Below, piece by piece: positions 48,350 to 60,500 of a DNA stretch of 64,000 nucleotides (position 1 is its first letter; each line of letters starts with the position of its first letter). Origin of the DNA: Diphasiastrum complanatum (lineage: Eukaryota > Streptophyta > Lycopodiopsida > Lycopodiales > Lycopodiaceae); the NCBI GenBank assembly GCA_029204225.1, contig CM055110.1, positions 43,964,612 through 44,028,611 of the forward strand, written 5' to 3'. Both the position numbers and the translations under genes were made by a program. The notes below the pieces were generated by a model, which saw only the letters and a list, made by a program, of their open reading frames with translations, was not told the origin of the DNA and ran no database searches.

Positions 48350-49611
48350 AAATATCAACATCTTTCTGAAGGTTGAACCACTCAAAAAATAACTTGGCAT
48401 TGTATAACGTGTACCACCCACAGCTGAATGAATCATTTTGCTGTGGTGACTGCAAAATAATTCAGCACAAAAGAAATCAATTATGAAATAGAATGAATTA
48501 GAATGAAACAATTACATTAGAATACTGATTTCAACATGCTATTAAGAAAGACAGAGTTTACCTCCAAACTCACGATCTCTCAGTCCACGAAATGGGGAAC
48601 ATCTATAGGAATATATTTACTTAAATATGACAGATATATATCTACATCCTTATGCGTATTTTTCGCCGAATTCATCTTGACACAAAAACCTTTGATACTA
48701 TTATTTATAGATCTCTTAATAGAGATCAGGTTTAAACTCCAGTGGTCATTGCAAAATAAGATTGAAAGTACTTTAGCGGCAATTTTGAGAACTATTTAAA
48801 TTGAAAATGTCAATGTTAATGCATAAAACAGGAAGAAGCACTTAATATATCTTACTTGGTATGATAAGGAATGACCAGATACTTTGTTGCTGGTGTGAAT
48901 CCACTTGTTAGACACTATGACAATGTGTCATTATTCTCCTTGAAGGCCTGGAGCAGAAAGTTACTCAACACCAGCAACTCATTTGATGAATCTCTTGCAA
49001 TGTCAAATTGCAAGAGTGTCAACCCAGACTCTATCACAGGATCACTGATAGAAGTCCATCTGTCTTTGAGATCCAAGCAATCTAAAACTCTAAAATTATT
49101 ACTAAAATCAAGTTCATCTAGTCTAAAATAAAAAGGAGTACCAATTTTATCTACAGCATCCAATATGTCTTTCTCAAATCTAAGATACTCATCCGAATCT
49201 ATTTTTTTTTTTAAAATTTGGAGGAGGAGGAGGAGGTGGATGTGTAGTATCTACAAGAATTAAAGCGGTATCCAAAACAATTGTAGCTATATTTACAGCA
49301 TTATCAACAACAACGTTATCTACAATTGATTCTGGATCAGGTTTCACAGAATCTGTGGTGTCTACAATCTTTGCTTTCTTTGGAGCTCTCTTGGGGCCAC
49401 TCTGCTTCCTAGGATGCTTCGTAGGAAGATCAGTCCTATCTACAGGTGTTGGCCTGGGAGCAGAAGGCTGAGATACGTTTAACCTACAGAACCTATCCCT
49501 CATTCTCATCAGGAGCTGAAAATCCAGGGGCATTATTGTGACTCTCTTGAAATGAATGGCAAACAACAATGAATCTTCAAAAGGTAATCTTCAGCAGCCT
49601 CCTGAAGGCAC
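48345..49611 (-). pseudogene. Histone H3-like fold fused to Ulp1-type protease
   Basis: Starts inside alpha-2 (CLQEAAEDYL, then SLLFAIHFKRVTIMPLDFQLLMRMRD, 49611-49490), cut by the Cop1 LTR at 49612. A basic linker (PRKQSGPKRAPKKAK), acidic/Val-rich stretch and poly-Pro follow, then FYFRLDELDF (48915-49163). Protease part: ATKYLVIPYHT to 48856; an intron; the catalytic-His motif DHWSLNLIS from 48748; an intron after 48562; and SPQQNDSFSCGWYTLYNAK (Gln and catalytic Cys) from 48449 to 48345. Intron sites match the gene at 12880-13883. Damage: frameshifts in alpha-2 and the poly-A at 49204, stops, and a CAA instead of CAG acceptor at 48749. The terminal exon is missing. Confidence 0.72.
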
Positions 49612-52250
49612 TGAATTGGCAAAAATCTAGCTTGGTATTTTTTATGATAGAAGTTTGTAAGTGAATCTCACATGTGTGGAGGATGTTCCCACGTGTGGAG
49701 AATTGTAAAGTAAATCAAAATGTTTGATGTAAGGGTCTCATAGAATTTCATAGTCAAGCATTTGGGTGTAGGATGTTGATAGAGTCAAATTTGGCATAGA
49801 TGGCAAATTATCCATTTCCACTTGTAATGCCACTATTGAGCCAAAATAGAGCCAAACTTGTGCCAATTAGAGTGTAGACAAGTGTCATGCTTTTGTTTGA
49901 TGAAGCTTAAGAGGTCCAATAGGATTTAGAGGTGGAACCTTGTGAGGTCCAATAGAAAATTGAGGTGTGCTTGAATATAGTCCAATAGAATTTAGAGGTG
50001 CATGGATCAATGGTCCAATAGGATTAAGAGGTGGCAAAGTGTGATCCAATCATAGTTAATCATAGTGGTAGCTCATGAATCTATTAGTATCATTGTACTC
50101 CTCCTTTTGGATCTAATTGATTTTGAGATTGAGTGGATTTTGAGTGTCATTGAATTTCTAGCTTGCTCTCTCTACCCGAGAGCTCATGATGGTTTTTCTC
50201 TCTCTACCTGAGGAGAGCAGATTGTTTGTACTTAGAATACTTTTGGAACACTTCCCACACGTGTGAGTGAGAGTTGGAAGTGATTGAATGCATGTAGTAG
50301 TGTGTTTTTGCCATAGAATCAAAGATAGATCTTGAATCTCAATCTAGTCTTGATCTTGGTGCATCTACACACCTTAGGAGATCACAAGTACATGTAGTGG
50401 ACAATCCACACGTGTGAAATTCAACATGGTATCAGAGCCTACCTAAGGTTACCATGCATTTTGATCCATCTAAGTGAAAAATTTTCATCAATCTTGAGCT
50501 AGAAATTGTCAAGGCCCATTTTCCTAGCTATCTTGTTCAATTTTGGATCAAAAGAGATCAAAAGGACATTGATTGGGTCTGACCTGGTACTGTACGAAAT
50601 CAGGTGCTCAGACACGTGTGAGGAACATCCAATTTCAGTTTGGGAGTTCTCTTTCATGTTTGATCCAAAAATCTTGCTAGATAGCTTGTTTTGAAGCTAT
50701 TTTTGTCTAGTTTCTGATGCAATTAGTTTCATTACATTTGGTTGAGCCAATCAAAAGTTATAATCTTTTGAAGAGGGTTAGGTAGGGCACCTAGACCTGG
50801 GTGGACACATTTGGTTTGGTCAAAAGATTGCTTGTTTGATCCAAAATCACAGTTGAATGCTTACCAATCTCATCTATATGTGAACTAGGCATTGTTTTGA
50901 GATCTTAGCCATTTTGTTTCATGCAATATCATTGTATTTGAGTCAAATTTGGTTTCTTAGTGTATTTCACACGTGCTAAGAGTGTTTGATCCTAACCTAG
51001 TGAGAATCATCTCACAGTTTGTTGCAAGATCTTGCATAGGAGATGGTAGCACACCATTATTGGATCCTATAGTGAGAGAGGAGCAACATTTTTTGTTCAT
51101 CACTTTTATTTATCTCCACTTTACATGACTTCAATGAGTTCATACTTGTTGCAACCAAGTGAGAGATTGTCTACTTCCAATTATTCAATATGGAAGTTGA
51201 GGATGGAGTCCATCTTGATACTCCAAGATGTGATGGACATTGTACTTGGGATTGAGGAGGAGCCTCAAGTCCTTCAAGAAGTACAAAAATACAAGAAGAG
51301 AGCTAGGATGGCTCTCCACTACATTAAGATGAATGTCTCTAATGAGATATTGAGGGAGATTGGTGATTGTTCTACATCCAAGGAAGCTTGGGATTGTCTC
51401 AAGTCCATCTATGAGACTAAGAACACCTCTAGGCTCCTCACTCTTAGAAATCAGATATTCCAAAGTAGTCAAAAGAGTGATGAGAGTGCATCTAATTATG
51501 TTTTGAGAGTCAAGGATATTCATAGGGAGCTTGCATGTATTGGTGACTCAATCAATCAAAGTGAGCTAGTCCAAGTCATTCTCAATGGCTTGAGAGATGA
51601 ATATGACAACCTTGTCCAATCCTATGCTATTAAGGAGGAGCTACCTAGTCTGGAGGCCCTTCAAAGTGTGCCTATTTCTGAAGAATCAAGACAAGAGTAC
51701 AAACTCTTGAGGATAAACACGCTATCACTCAATCATGATGATTGCAAAGTTCTATTTGCCAAGCACAAAGAGAGGAGTAAGAAGCAACACCATCACTTCT
51801 CTAATGACAAAGCTAAATACCAAGATGGAGAGGAGGAGGAGGATACCTCTCATGCTTCTACTTCAAATCTCAAGAAGAAGAAGATCAAGTGCTTTTATTG
51901 TGGCAAGAAAGGCCATTATGCCACCAATTGCTTCAAGAAGAAGAATCAACTCAATCAAGCCAACATCACCAATGAGAAAGAAGACTATATTGCAAGTGAT
52001 GGAGAAGGCTCTCTTATGGCATCAAGCCTCTCCTCTTCCACCTGTGAGAAATTGGCAAAAATCTAGCTTGGTATTTTTTATGATAGAAGTTTGTAAGTGA
52101 ATCTCACATGTGTGGAGGATGTTCCCACGTGTGGAGAATTGTAAAGTAAATCAAAATGTTTGATATAGGGGTCTCATAGAATTTCATACTCAAGCATTTA
52201 GGTGTAGGATGTTGATAGGGTCAAATTTGGCATAGATGGCAAATTATCCA
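49612..52250 (+). mobile_element. Cop1 copy 3: LTR-gag-LTR deletion derivative
   Basis: 5' LTR 49612-50426 (815 bp), primer-binding site TGGTATCAGAGCC from 50427, leader and gag, then an immediate jump at 52043 to the start of a 3' LTR (52043-52250) that is cut at 52250 by element D sequence. All of pol is absent. It inserted into, or replaced part of, the H3-like gene on its left. Confidence 0.88.
51125..52066 (+). CDS. Cop1 gag (copy 3), open reading frame
   Basis: 313 residues: MTSMSSYLLQPSERLSTSNY, UBN2-like gag core (about 40-160), a Lys/His and acidic linker, and a CCHC zinc knuckle at residues 256-269 (CFYCGKKGHYATNC). The frame ends ten-odd residues into LTR sequence because of the deletion. 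Undamaged by stops, unlike copy 2, so it could still make Gag. Gag binds element RNA and assembles particles. Confidence 0.85.
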   Translation: MTSMSSYLLQPSERLSTSNYSIWKLRMESILILQDVMDIVLGIEEEPQVLQEVQKYKKRARMALHYIKMNVSNEILREIGDCSTSKEAWDCLKSIYETKNTSRLLTLRNQIFQSSQKSDESASNYVLRVKDIHRELACIGDSINQSELVQVILNGLRDEYDNLVQSYAIKEELPSLEALQSVPISEESRQEYKLLRINTLSLNHDDCKVLFAKHKERSKKQHHHFSNDKAKYQDGEEEEDTSHASTSNLKKKKIKCFYCGKKGHYATNCFKKKNQLNQANITNEKEDYIASDGEGSLMASSLSSSTCEKLAKI

Positions 52251-52952
52251 ACACCAATTAGAAGCAATATTTATAATAACCAAAAAAACTACTAGAAAGA
52301 CACTTTACCACCACTTTTGGCAAACATGCTTCATTTCAGAATTAGTGAATCCAACACCAATTCCTCTTGAAAAAACAACACTCCATTTCGGGATGGTAAT
52401 CCAAGTGCTTCTCCTTCCAATCCGATGTAGAGCTTGCCTCCAATCCCATCCAAGACCGCATCTTAGTTTGGCTCTAATACCAATGTAAATACCATAAGGG
52501 ATAACCCCTAAGATGAGGATAGGAGAACATAATAAGAGAGATTATGGAGCCAAACTGCCCAACAAAACTGAGATCAAACTAGGATCTAGCCCCCAAGCCA
52601 TGCCACGTGAAAGCTAGAGGAGAAGAGAGCAACTGGCAACCTAAACCCAATATGTCGATGGGAGAGACCCCACCTCAATATATACAGAGTAGATTCCTAT
52701 GAATGAACCCATGCAATCTCCATGCAGATCAACTATAAATAGCTTACATCTCTTCGTGCAGTCCTCCTACCTACATCTGTCACACGTACATACAATACTC
52801 CATATGTCTCAATTAGAGTGTCTAGGTCCTCTCAAGGTAGTAGTCACAAACTGGCCTTGACATGGAATTATATCTCATCGTGACCAACAATCTCGAATAT
52901 CGGAGGGCCGGTCTACCATATTAGAACTATTCTAGGTTCTATGGCCATAACA
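52251..52952 (-). mobile_element. Element D copy 3: 5' LTR with primer-binding site
   Basis: LTR 52484-52952 (469 bp), TGTAAATACC...GGCCATAACA on the plus strand. On the minus strand it is followed by TTGGTATTAGAGCC (52470-52483), a primer-binding site with one mismatch to the initiator tRNA-Met end. 52251-52469 is 5' internal leader. This is the only D copy here that shows the 5' end. Confidence 0.75.
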
Positions 52953-53129
52953 CAAAGAGCATCAATAAAAGACCGACAAAGGAGCTCCTAAACCCATATC
53001 TATTAGGAGCACTACCACCAAAAAAAGTAGACAAGGAGCGAACAAGCCAACAAGCCTAATGCCTCACAACTACATTTTACAATGCTGACATGAATAAAAA
53101 CATGGCCGAGTTGGCAAAAGTAAATAAAG

Positions 53130-55015
53130 CTATCAAAAACTACAAAAGTAGTTATCCAATGAAATTGCTTTATCAACCCGAAATGTAGATTTGAAAGCAT
53201 CCATTTTCATTGTCTTGTCATAAAAAGTACTAATTATCATAGATCTTAAAGATAAGCAACAAGTCACTCCATGTCTACTAATAATAGTATCCAAAAAGTA
53301 TCCAGAGATAGTAGACTCTCCAATGCTCACCATCCTTGCAAGATGCACACTTGAATGGACAATTTGCATGCAAATTGATGACTCAGCCATTGTCATTGAA
53401 GACTCCCTTGGAACTCTCATGCTTTGAGACTGATCCTCAAGATCTTCCTCATTTTGATGATCCTCCTCAATGTAAGCAAGATCACACTTTGCCAAGATCT
53501 CCTCTTGAATGATCTCCTCCTTTGCCAAGCTCACACTCTCAAAAGCAACACTAGCTTCCAACTTAAACAATCTTCCATGTTTAAATCCCTTTGCAATGCA
53601 AACATCATTCTTAAAAATGGAACAAACACCCCATGCTCAAAGTGGACATCCACACCACTTTCTAAGAGTAGACCAAAACTAAGCATATTCTTGGTGATGG
53701 ATGGTATATAAAGGACATTTTCTAAATCCATACTTATTGAGGATTCTAGATTCAAAGAGATGGTACCAACACCATCTATCCTACAGTCTTCATCACTTGC
53801 TGTAATACAAAATTTTTAGCATCATTGAATGAGTGTAAGGTTGAGAAGAAATCCTTTTCACAAGAAATGGGGGAGCTAGGCCCACTATCAATCCACCAAG
53901 TGTCTCTTGAATTGCTATTTCCTATTGGTGAGGATGTAGATGCCATCAAGAATACATCTACTTCATCCTCCTCCTCCTCATGTGCAAGGTTTCCTTGTTT
54001 TTCTTCCTCCTATTGTGCTCTTAGCCTCTTGTAGCATTCGGATGCATAATGCCCCTTCTTTCCACAAAAGAGGCATTTTTGCTTTGACTTGTCCTTTGAA
54101 CTTGATGAATCATCCTCTTCTTTGGCCTTCTTTGGATGCTTCTTCTTTCCATTGGTTTTCTTTTTGCCCTTTAATGAGAAATTTACTCTCTCATCTCCTT
54201 CTTGCAATGATATCTCTAAATATGATTGGCTTGATGAGATATGAGCCATCAAATATAATTGGGCCAATTCGATATATAACTCTCTTTTGATTGGACCCAA
54301 GATTACATGCCAACACATAGGAAGTGACACTCACCCAATCACCACTTCACAAATGTAACTAGCCTAACTAGCTCGAGTTTACATCATATCCTACTTATGG
54401 CCAAATCATAGTTTTACATGTGGATTTCTCTATTTTGCCTTCTAAGCCAAAAATTGGCCCTATCAACATCTTACACATAGATGGTAGCAAAAAAGTTTAT
54501 CTAACCCCTAGACTCAACATAGATGACTTTTTTATTTTTCACACTCAAAATCATCTATTCTCATGTAAGCATAGATCTTGGAATTAAACCAAGGTTGGAT
54601 CTAATGAATGAACTCTTGATATAAGGCTTGATGAGTAGATCGGCAATACACAAAGATGATCCAATATGCTCCAAGTCAATCTCTCCTCCAATGAGCTTTT
54701 CCCTCACAAAAGGATGTGTAACTTCAATATGTTTGCTCCTTGCATGAAAGATAGGATTGTTGGCAAGGGCTTGGGCCGAGATATTGTCACATTTGATCAA
54801 TGGTAGATCATTCTCCTTGATGTACTTTAGTTCTAATAATAGTCTCTTGATCCAAAGCACTTCTTTTGTTGTTGTAGTAAGTGCTTTATACTAGGCCTCA
54901 CATGAGGGAGAAATAGTATCTTGCTTTTTGAAAAGCCAAGATATGAGATTTACTTCAAGAAATATGGTGTAGGCACTTGTAGATTTTCAATCCACCTTGT
55001 CACTAGCAATCATAA
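53130..55015 (-). mobile_element. Copia remnant B: RNase H, LTR piece, then gag and protease
   Basis: Minus-strand order is unusual. RNase H comes first (55015-54560; SWLFKKQDTISPSCEA, KCDNISAQALA, SKHIEVTHPFVREKL). A short stretch starting TGTTGATAGGGCC (54475 downward) resembles an LTR. Then comes a gag tail with zinc knuckle CLFCGKKGHYASECY (54070-54010), the protease site WWIDSGPSSPI (near 53895) and LENVLYIPSITKNMLSFGLL (53720). The next 400 bp (53133-53530) is open but unrecognised. The 3' end of one element thus precedes the 5' part of the next, as in tandem copies sharing an LTR with later deletion. Confidence 0.75.
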
Positions 55016-55469
55016 TTAGTTTAGTCCTAATCGATCCTATGTGACACTTTTACCTTGGGTTACCATATAGGATGAGCAAGAGTTAAGGGCTAAATGTAGG
55101 TCCCATCATCCATACTACTTTTGTAGGTACTTTGTAAGGCAAGACTAGGATATTCATTGCCTTGGTTCCAATAGGACAACAACTAGGGCTCTAGGTGGGA
55201 CGTAGACTTGTAGGTCTCATTTAATGCCCAAGTACATTTCAAATTTGAAAATTGCTTATTAATTTTATTCAGCTCACTTTTGTGTCCCCCTTCACATTCA
55301 AACTAAGATTGCATCACTTTCATTAGCCTTTCACATACCAAATAATTTATTTTTTTCAGATGGATATCATGTCGTAACTTGATACCTACTTCTGAATTTG
55401 TCAAGGAAAGTAAATTTCTAATTTTTACATGAAATCGCTAATTTAGGCCATTTGACCACCTTCCAAGGC

Positions 55470-55590
55470 CATCTGAAAGTGATTTCTTTTTTTCTTCAAA
55501 ATCACGGTAAGACATAGAAACCAAGCCTTCTCAAAGATGAAAATCATGCCAAAGAAAAATGTATTTCGGAGGGTAAATTTTCATTTTTTT
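55470..55590 (+). repeat. Direct repeat, copy 1 of a 120-140 bp unit
   Basis: Shares TTGAAAGTGATTT-like sequence, CCTTCTCAAAGATGAAAAT and the A-rich/AAATTTTCAT end with 55962-56100. Confidence 0.65.
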
Positions 55591-55961
55591 TTTCCCCTCT
55601 CTCTCTCCCTGATTCTTTTTATAGTCTTTCTCTAGACGTTTTTTCACTCTTGCTCATTCTCTCTACCCCGCTTTGATTATTCGCTGCATAACAAATAGTC
55701 TCTCTACTTCTATTATTACCCTCACTCTTTCTTGGTTATATGTTTATTGTTTACTATCTTAATGTAATTCTGTGTTTTCTATGATGGACTTAAGTTCAAG
55801 TAACACTATAAACTATCAACATTGCAATCTAGATTTAATATATACAATTATCAATTTTGAAAATAAGTGGAATATCATGGAAATATATTTTTTATAGATA
55901 GAAATATAGTTTTAAGCAACATTGTGAATTTTGGTCGAATAGCCTAAATTTTTAGCCTAAT

Positions 55962-56100
55962 GTATTTGAAAGTGATTTTGTTTCTTTCTATCTAAAATCA
56001 CAATAAGGCGCAGAAATCAGGCCTTCTCAAAGATGAAAATGACGTCCCAAAAAAAACAACGAAAACGTATCCAAGAGGCCAAATTTTCATATTTTTCACC
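55962..56100 (+). repeat. Direct repeat, copy 2
   Basis: Partner of 55470-55590, about 490 bp further on and diverged. Origin unknown. Confidence 0.65.
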
Positions 56101-56431
56101 CAAAGGCAATACTATGTGTTGATGTCGGTCAATGGAGTTTGAAAAAAAGTCAACATTAAAGGATATCGTGTGGTGGTGGTCTTAATTTTTGAAAGTTGAG
56201 ACATTTGTTGAGAAGTAAACTAACATGCATCCATTTTCATCAAAAAATTTGTATGAAGTCATGCAGACAATGCATGAGCCATAGCAAAGGTTTTTTTTAT
56301 TTGCATGAGCCATAAGCAAAAGGAAAATCTTAGAAAGAAGTAAGCGCATGAATGAATAGATTGTGAAAAGCAAAATCGGAATTGGCGCCACTTCATCCGT
56401 CACTTTAGGGTATTTGTACTAATACAAGCAC

Positions 56432-56456
56432 CACACACACACACACACACACACAC
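56432..56456. repeat. (CA)n microsatellite
   Basis: About 12 CA units. Confidence 0.95.
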
Positions 56457-56740
56457 GCCCACCATGACCAACATAGTATCAAATATATTTGAAGCTCATG
56501 TATTGTGTTTTGTTTTGTTTTGTTTTTCTTAACTATACTTATTATACTTTTTGTGAAGATATAACGGATCAATACGTTTTCACTAATAATAGTTGATCTT
56601 TATCTAGTTATAATCTTGTGATTGTGTTTTCATTTTGAAAGACATAGAAAACGTCTTCCATATTCAATGAAGAAATGGTCTACCTTTCATTTATGCATCC
56701 AAAAGAGATGGTTTGTGAAATCTAAAATTGCGAATACTGA

Positions 56741-56831
56741 GAAACAAATATTCTAAGATATTGATCGTGAATATTGTGAATAGTGCGAAACAAATATTTT
56801 GAGATATTGATCGTGAATATTGTGAAAACTG
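56741..56831. repeat. 46-bp tandem duplication
   Basis: GAAACAAATATT...GATATTGATCGTGAATATTG twice in a row, few differences. Confidence 0.85.
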
Positions 56832-57000
56832 ACATGAAAATTGATCGCAAATACTCTTGAATATTGAAATACTTTAAAGACTAATCGTCATTTTTGTGGA
56901 CGCTCTTGAATACAGATAATGAATGCTAAAATGTGATTATTCAGAAATAAAGATTGCAATTGTTAATCTTGATTACTTGTGCTAAAATTGTTTTGTAGAT

Positions 57001-57318
57001 TTGAATGAAGACAATGATTTGGCAACCGACAACAAGAAACTTTTGAATTGCACAATCAGTAAGAACTTGAAAATGTCTTCTTCCTCAACAAAATCAATGC
57101 CAAGGAATAAGTTTCCAAAAAGGTGTGATGAAAGTAACAAACTGGGTTTGGCACAATCTAAAGCTTCTTACCAAACGATTGATGATAGTCAAGAATCAAG
57201 AAAAGCAACTTGTCCAATGCATTCATTTCAAGATCAAGCAATTCAAGTATATGACATGCATCCCAATAATTTTCCAATTTTTAAGATCTTTTCAAACAAA
57301 ATCAGATTATATGTATAA
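57001..57318 (+). CDS. Hypothetical exon, function unknown
   Basis: 105-residue open frame preceded by a pyrimidine-rich TTGTTTTGTAG that could be a splice acceptor (56998). Polar, Ser/Lys-rich, no domain recognised. No homologue elsewhere in the window. May be chance. Confidence 0.2.
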   Translation: MNEDNDLATDNKKLLNCTISKNLKMSSSSTKSMPRNKFPKRCDESNKLGLAQSKASYQTIDDSQESRKATCPMHSFQDQAIQVYDMHPNNFPIFKIFSNKIRLYV

Positions 57319-57544
57319 TCAATCATGGATTATGTTGTCTAATACAACAAAATTGAAATCACATTGACATAGAGTAAAAATATGACACTATAACATAAAA
57401 AGGCCTTCGTGATACAATAGCACATCATTCTTGTTTCAATTTTAATGAGCCACGTTACGTAGACTTGAAATTTGAGTATTTTCATTGGTCCATGTGTAAA
57501 AAATATTCTAGAAAAAATATACAAAAAATCAAAATAGAACTCCT

Positions 57545-60500
57545 CTAATGTAATGGATATTTATTCTTAATAGTCACTTTGTTAAACTCCTTGTAATCCA
57601 TGCACATCCAAAAACTTCCATCATTTTTCGCTTTTAGAAGAACAGGAGCACCCCATGGTGACTTACTAGATTGGATATGTCTCATCCTCATATAGTTTTC
57701 TATTTGATTTGAAATCTCTATTTCCTCTTTCTAAGAAAACGTATAAGGTTGTCTAGAGATAGGTTGACTTTTTGGAATTAACTTTATCATGTGGTCTACT
57801 AACCTAGATGATGGTAAACTAATTTAAATTCTGATAGGATCTAGTGCAGTATGCTGATCACATCAATCAATCACAAACACACCAATTGCATGACAGGATA
57901 GGTGTCCTAAAATTGGCCTAGCACCTGCCAAACTAGAATAAGGCCCAATATGGCCTAAATAATTGACAAACCCGAGACATGCCCTCGAGTATAGCATAAC
58001 AAAACCAAAATCCATTGTACAGGCAAATTTCCTACCAATGTGGCTACTCGACTAATCCAAGTAGCCGACTACGGAATCAGTGCTCGATCGATATATCCAT
58101 AGCGGGTCATGTCCCGAACACAACCATATACAGTAAACCAAATAAATTGTACAATAATTACATTATCACATTTAGAGCTTACCCTAATGAATCAAATCAC
58201 AACTAATTTCTAACTCTCCCTTAAGCTCAAATGTGATAAGAGGAAAGAAATACAAACTATAGCAACATCTGTAGCATCCAAAAGATGTTATGCGGCCCAT
58301 AGCACTCTCCTTCTGTGACATCTTCATCGTTGATCCAATAGGAGACCAATGCTATAGCTTCTAGCCAATTTGCATGCTAATAGAAACACAAGGCACTTTC
58401 GGCCGCTAACAGGCCAGTCACGAGCACGCGAGATCCACTACGAGTTGTCCTCTTTTCTTCACAGTAGCTTCCCCTTTGCTTTCTTCCATAGCTATGGCTG
58501 ATCCGATTCTCAACTCTCTATTGCCCCTTGGCCACGGCTGTCCATGGCTAGTTACAGGCTGTTGTGCCCTACCATTGCGCCTCCATTGTGCTTTCACAGT
58601 TCTGAAAAACACTATGCATGGGGAGAGATTCACAATTTTGTTTTCTTGAAAGCCTACCTATTCAAAAGTTGTCTAATCTCCATTGATTCAAGCACTCGTT
58701 GCTCCAAATCAAACTGTGGCCTTCTGGCATCCATTTCAGAGCGCTAGAGTGCCCTGATTGTATGCATTTACAACTTCCAGTTGAGAGAGAACCATGGTTT
58801 TTGACTGAAAACCCTAGCTGTTACGAGCTCCATAGCTTCAGAATTAATTGATTTTCATCTTTTTCATGGTTGACTCTATCCTTCTGAGATTAACTTGGCC
58901 TCTGTGAAATCAAGCTAAGTAGCACTTTATAGTGCCCAATTCCATCCATCGTAGAGAAAGATATGTGATTTGTCGATTTTTTCGAAAACTAGACCACCAT
59001 AGCTAGTTCTCTGAATTGCTTCTTTCTCTTCTCACTCTAAATGGATTTCAAAATCCTCTCGGCTCTGAGATACCACTACCCTACTCCACCTTTCTATCCA
59101 CTCCACTCAAGTAATTGACGGATTACTGAAAAAGTTCTAGCCAATTTTCCTTTATAGCCACTTTTCGAAACAATTTTTTGAAATTATTCCAAGAATTCGA
59201 TGATCGTTTTGATCTTCCTCGAAGCTCCGATCGAAGGAACTTTGTTGATTTCTGCCATCCGGACCACCTGCACCCCGTATGGTGTCCTTTTTCCAGAGAT
59301 GCTTCTCATGTCATTTTTCTTGGTGAAAGTTATAGATGATGGCTCCACCGAATCGTGCATACGTGCAGCACCCTGCCGCTCTGATACTAAGTTAAAATTT
59401 TGATAGGATCTAGTGTAGTATGTTGATCACATCAATCAATCACCATAGCCACTCCTCACAAGCTCTCAAAGATGGCACAGCAAAAGTTTATAGATTATAA
59501 AGAAACCTACACATATAGAAAACACACCAACTGCATGAAAGGACAAGTGTCCTAAAATTGGCCTAGCACCTGCCAAACTAGAATAAGGCCCAATATGGCC
59601 TAAATAACTGACAAACCCGAGAGATGCCATCGAGTATAGCATAACGAAACCAAAATCCACCATACGGGCTAATTTCCTACCAATGTGGTATTACTCGGCT
59701 AATCCATGTAGCCAACTACGGGATCAGTTCCCAATCGATATATCCATAATGGGTCATGTCCCGAACACAACCATATACCGTAAACCAAATAAATTGTGCA
59801 ATGATTACATTATCACATTTAGAGCTTACAATAATGAATTAGATCAAAACTGATTTCTAACTAAACCATGAGATAATCTTGGTGGAAAAACATCTTCCAA
59901 TTCACTTATGATCTGATTTTTCATTGTTTGTTCATGATCTAAATTTACTAAGTTAATAATTATTGAAAATTCACAACCGTTTAGATTCACATCAGAGACA
60001 TCCATAACATAAATAGCAAATAGTGAAAAAAATTTATACTGTGAATAATCAAATGCCTCCATTATACAAATTTCATCCAATGGATGTACAATATTGCTGC
60101 CAGTTAAAGTAGTTGTCTTATCACCCTCCTTGAAAGTGAGACCATGCTTTTTAAAATCAATAGCCAAAGAAGGCAATCTACTAAATAACAATGCATAACC
60201 AGAAGTTAAATCCCTATGGGCTAGGTATAGAACATAAAAATTAACTAATTCTCTAAAATCTTGAATCTGCACTAGTAGATTTGGCACTTTCATATTCCAA
60301 GTCTCCAACTCTACTCCTGAAGCTAGATAAACTCTGTATCTATGATTACTGGCTTCAGTTGTCAGGCTGAGTTTCTACACAAGATGATCTCGAATTAATA
60401 AAGTTATGAGTAGAACTATTGTTCAATAAAATACTAACTTCCTGATTTGTAACTATGCCTATTAACCGAAAATAGTTCATTAGGCAAGAAAAAAGTAGTA

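Larger units (their letters stand above)
55016..57000. other. No gene seen; repeats only
   Basis: AT-rich. Holds the direct repeat pair 55470-55590/55962-56100, a (CA)n microsatellite at 56432-56456 and a 46-bp tandem duplication at 56741-56831. Confidence 0.45.
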
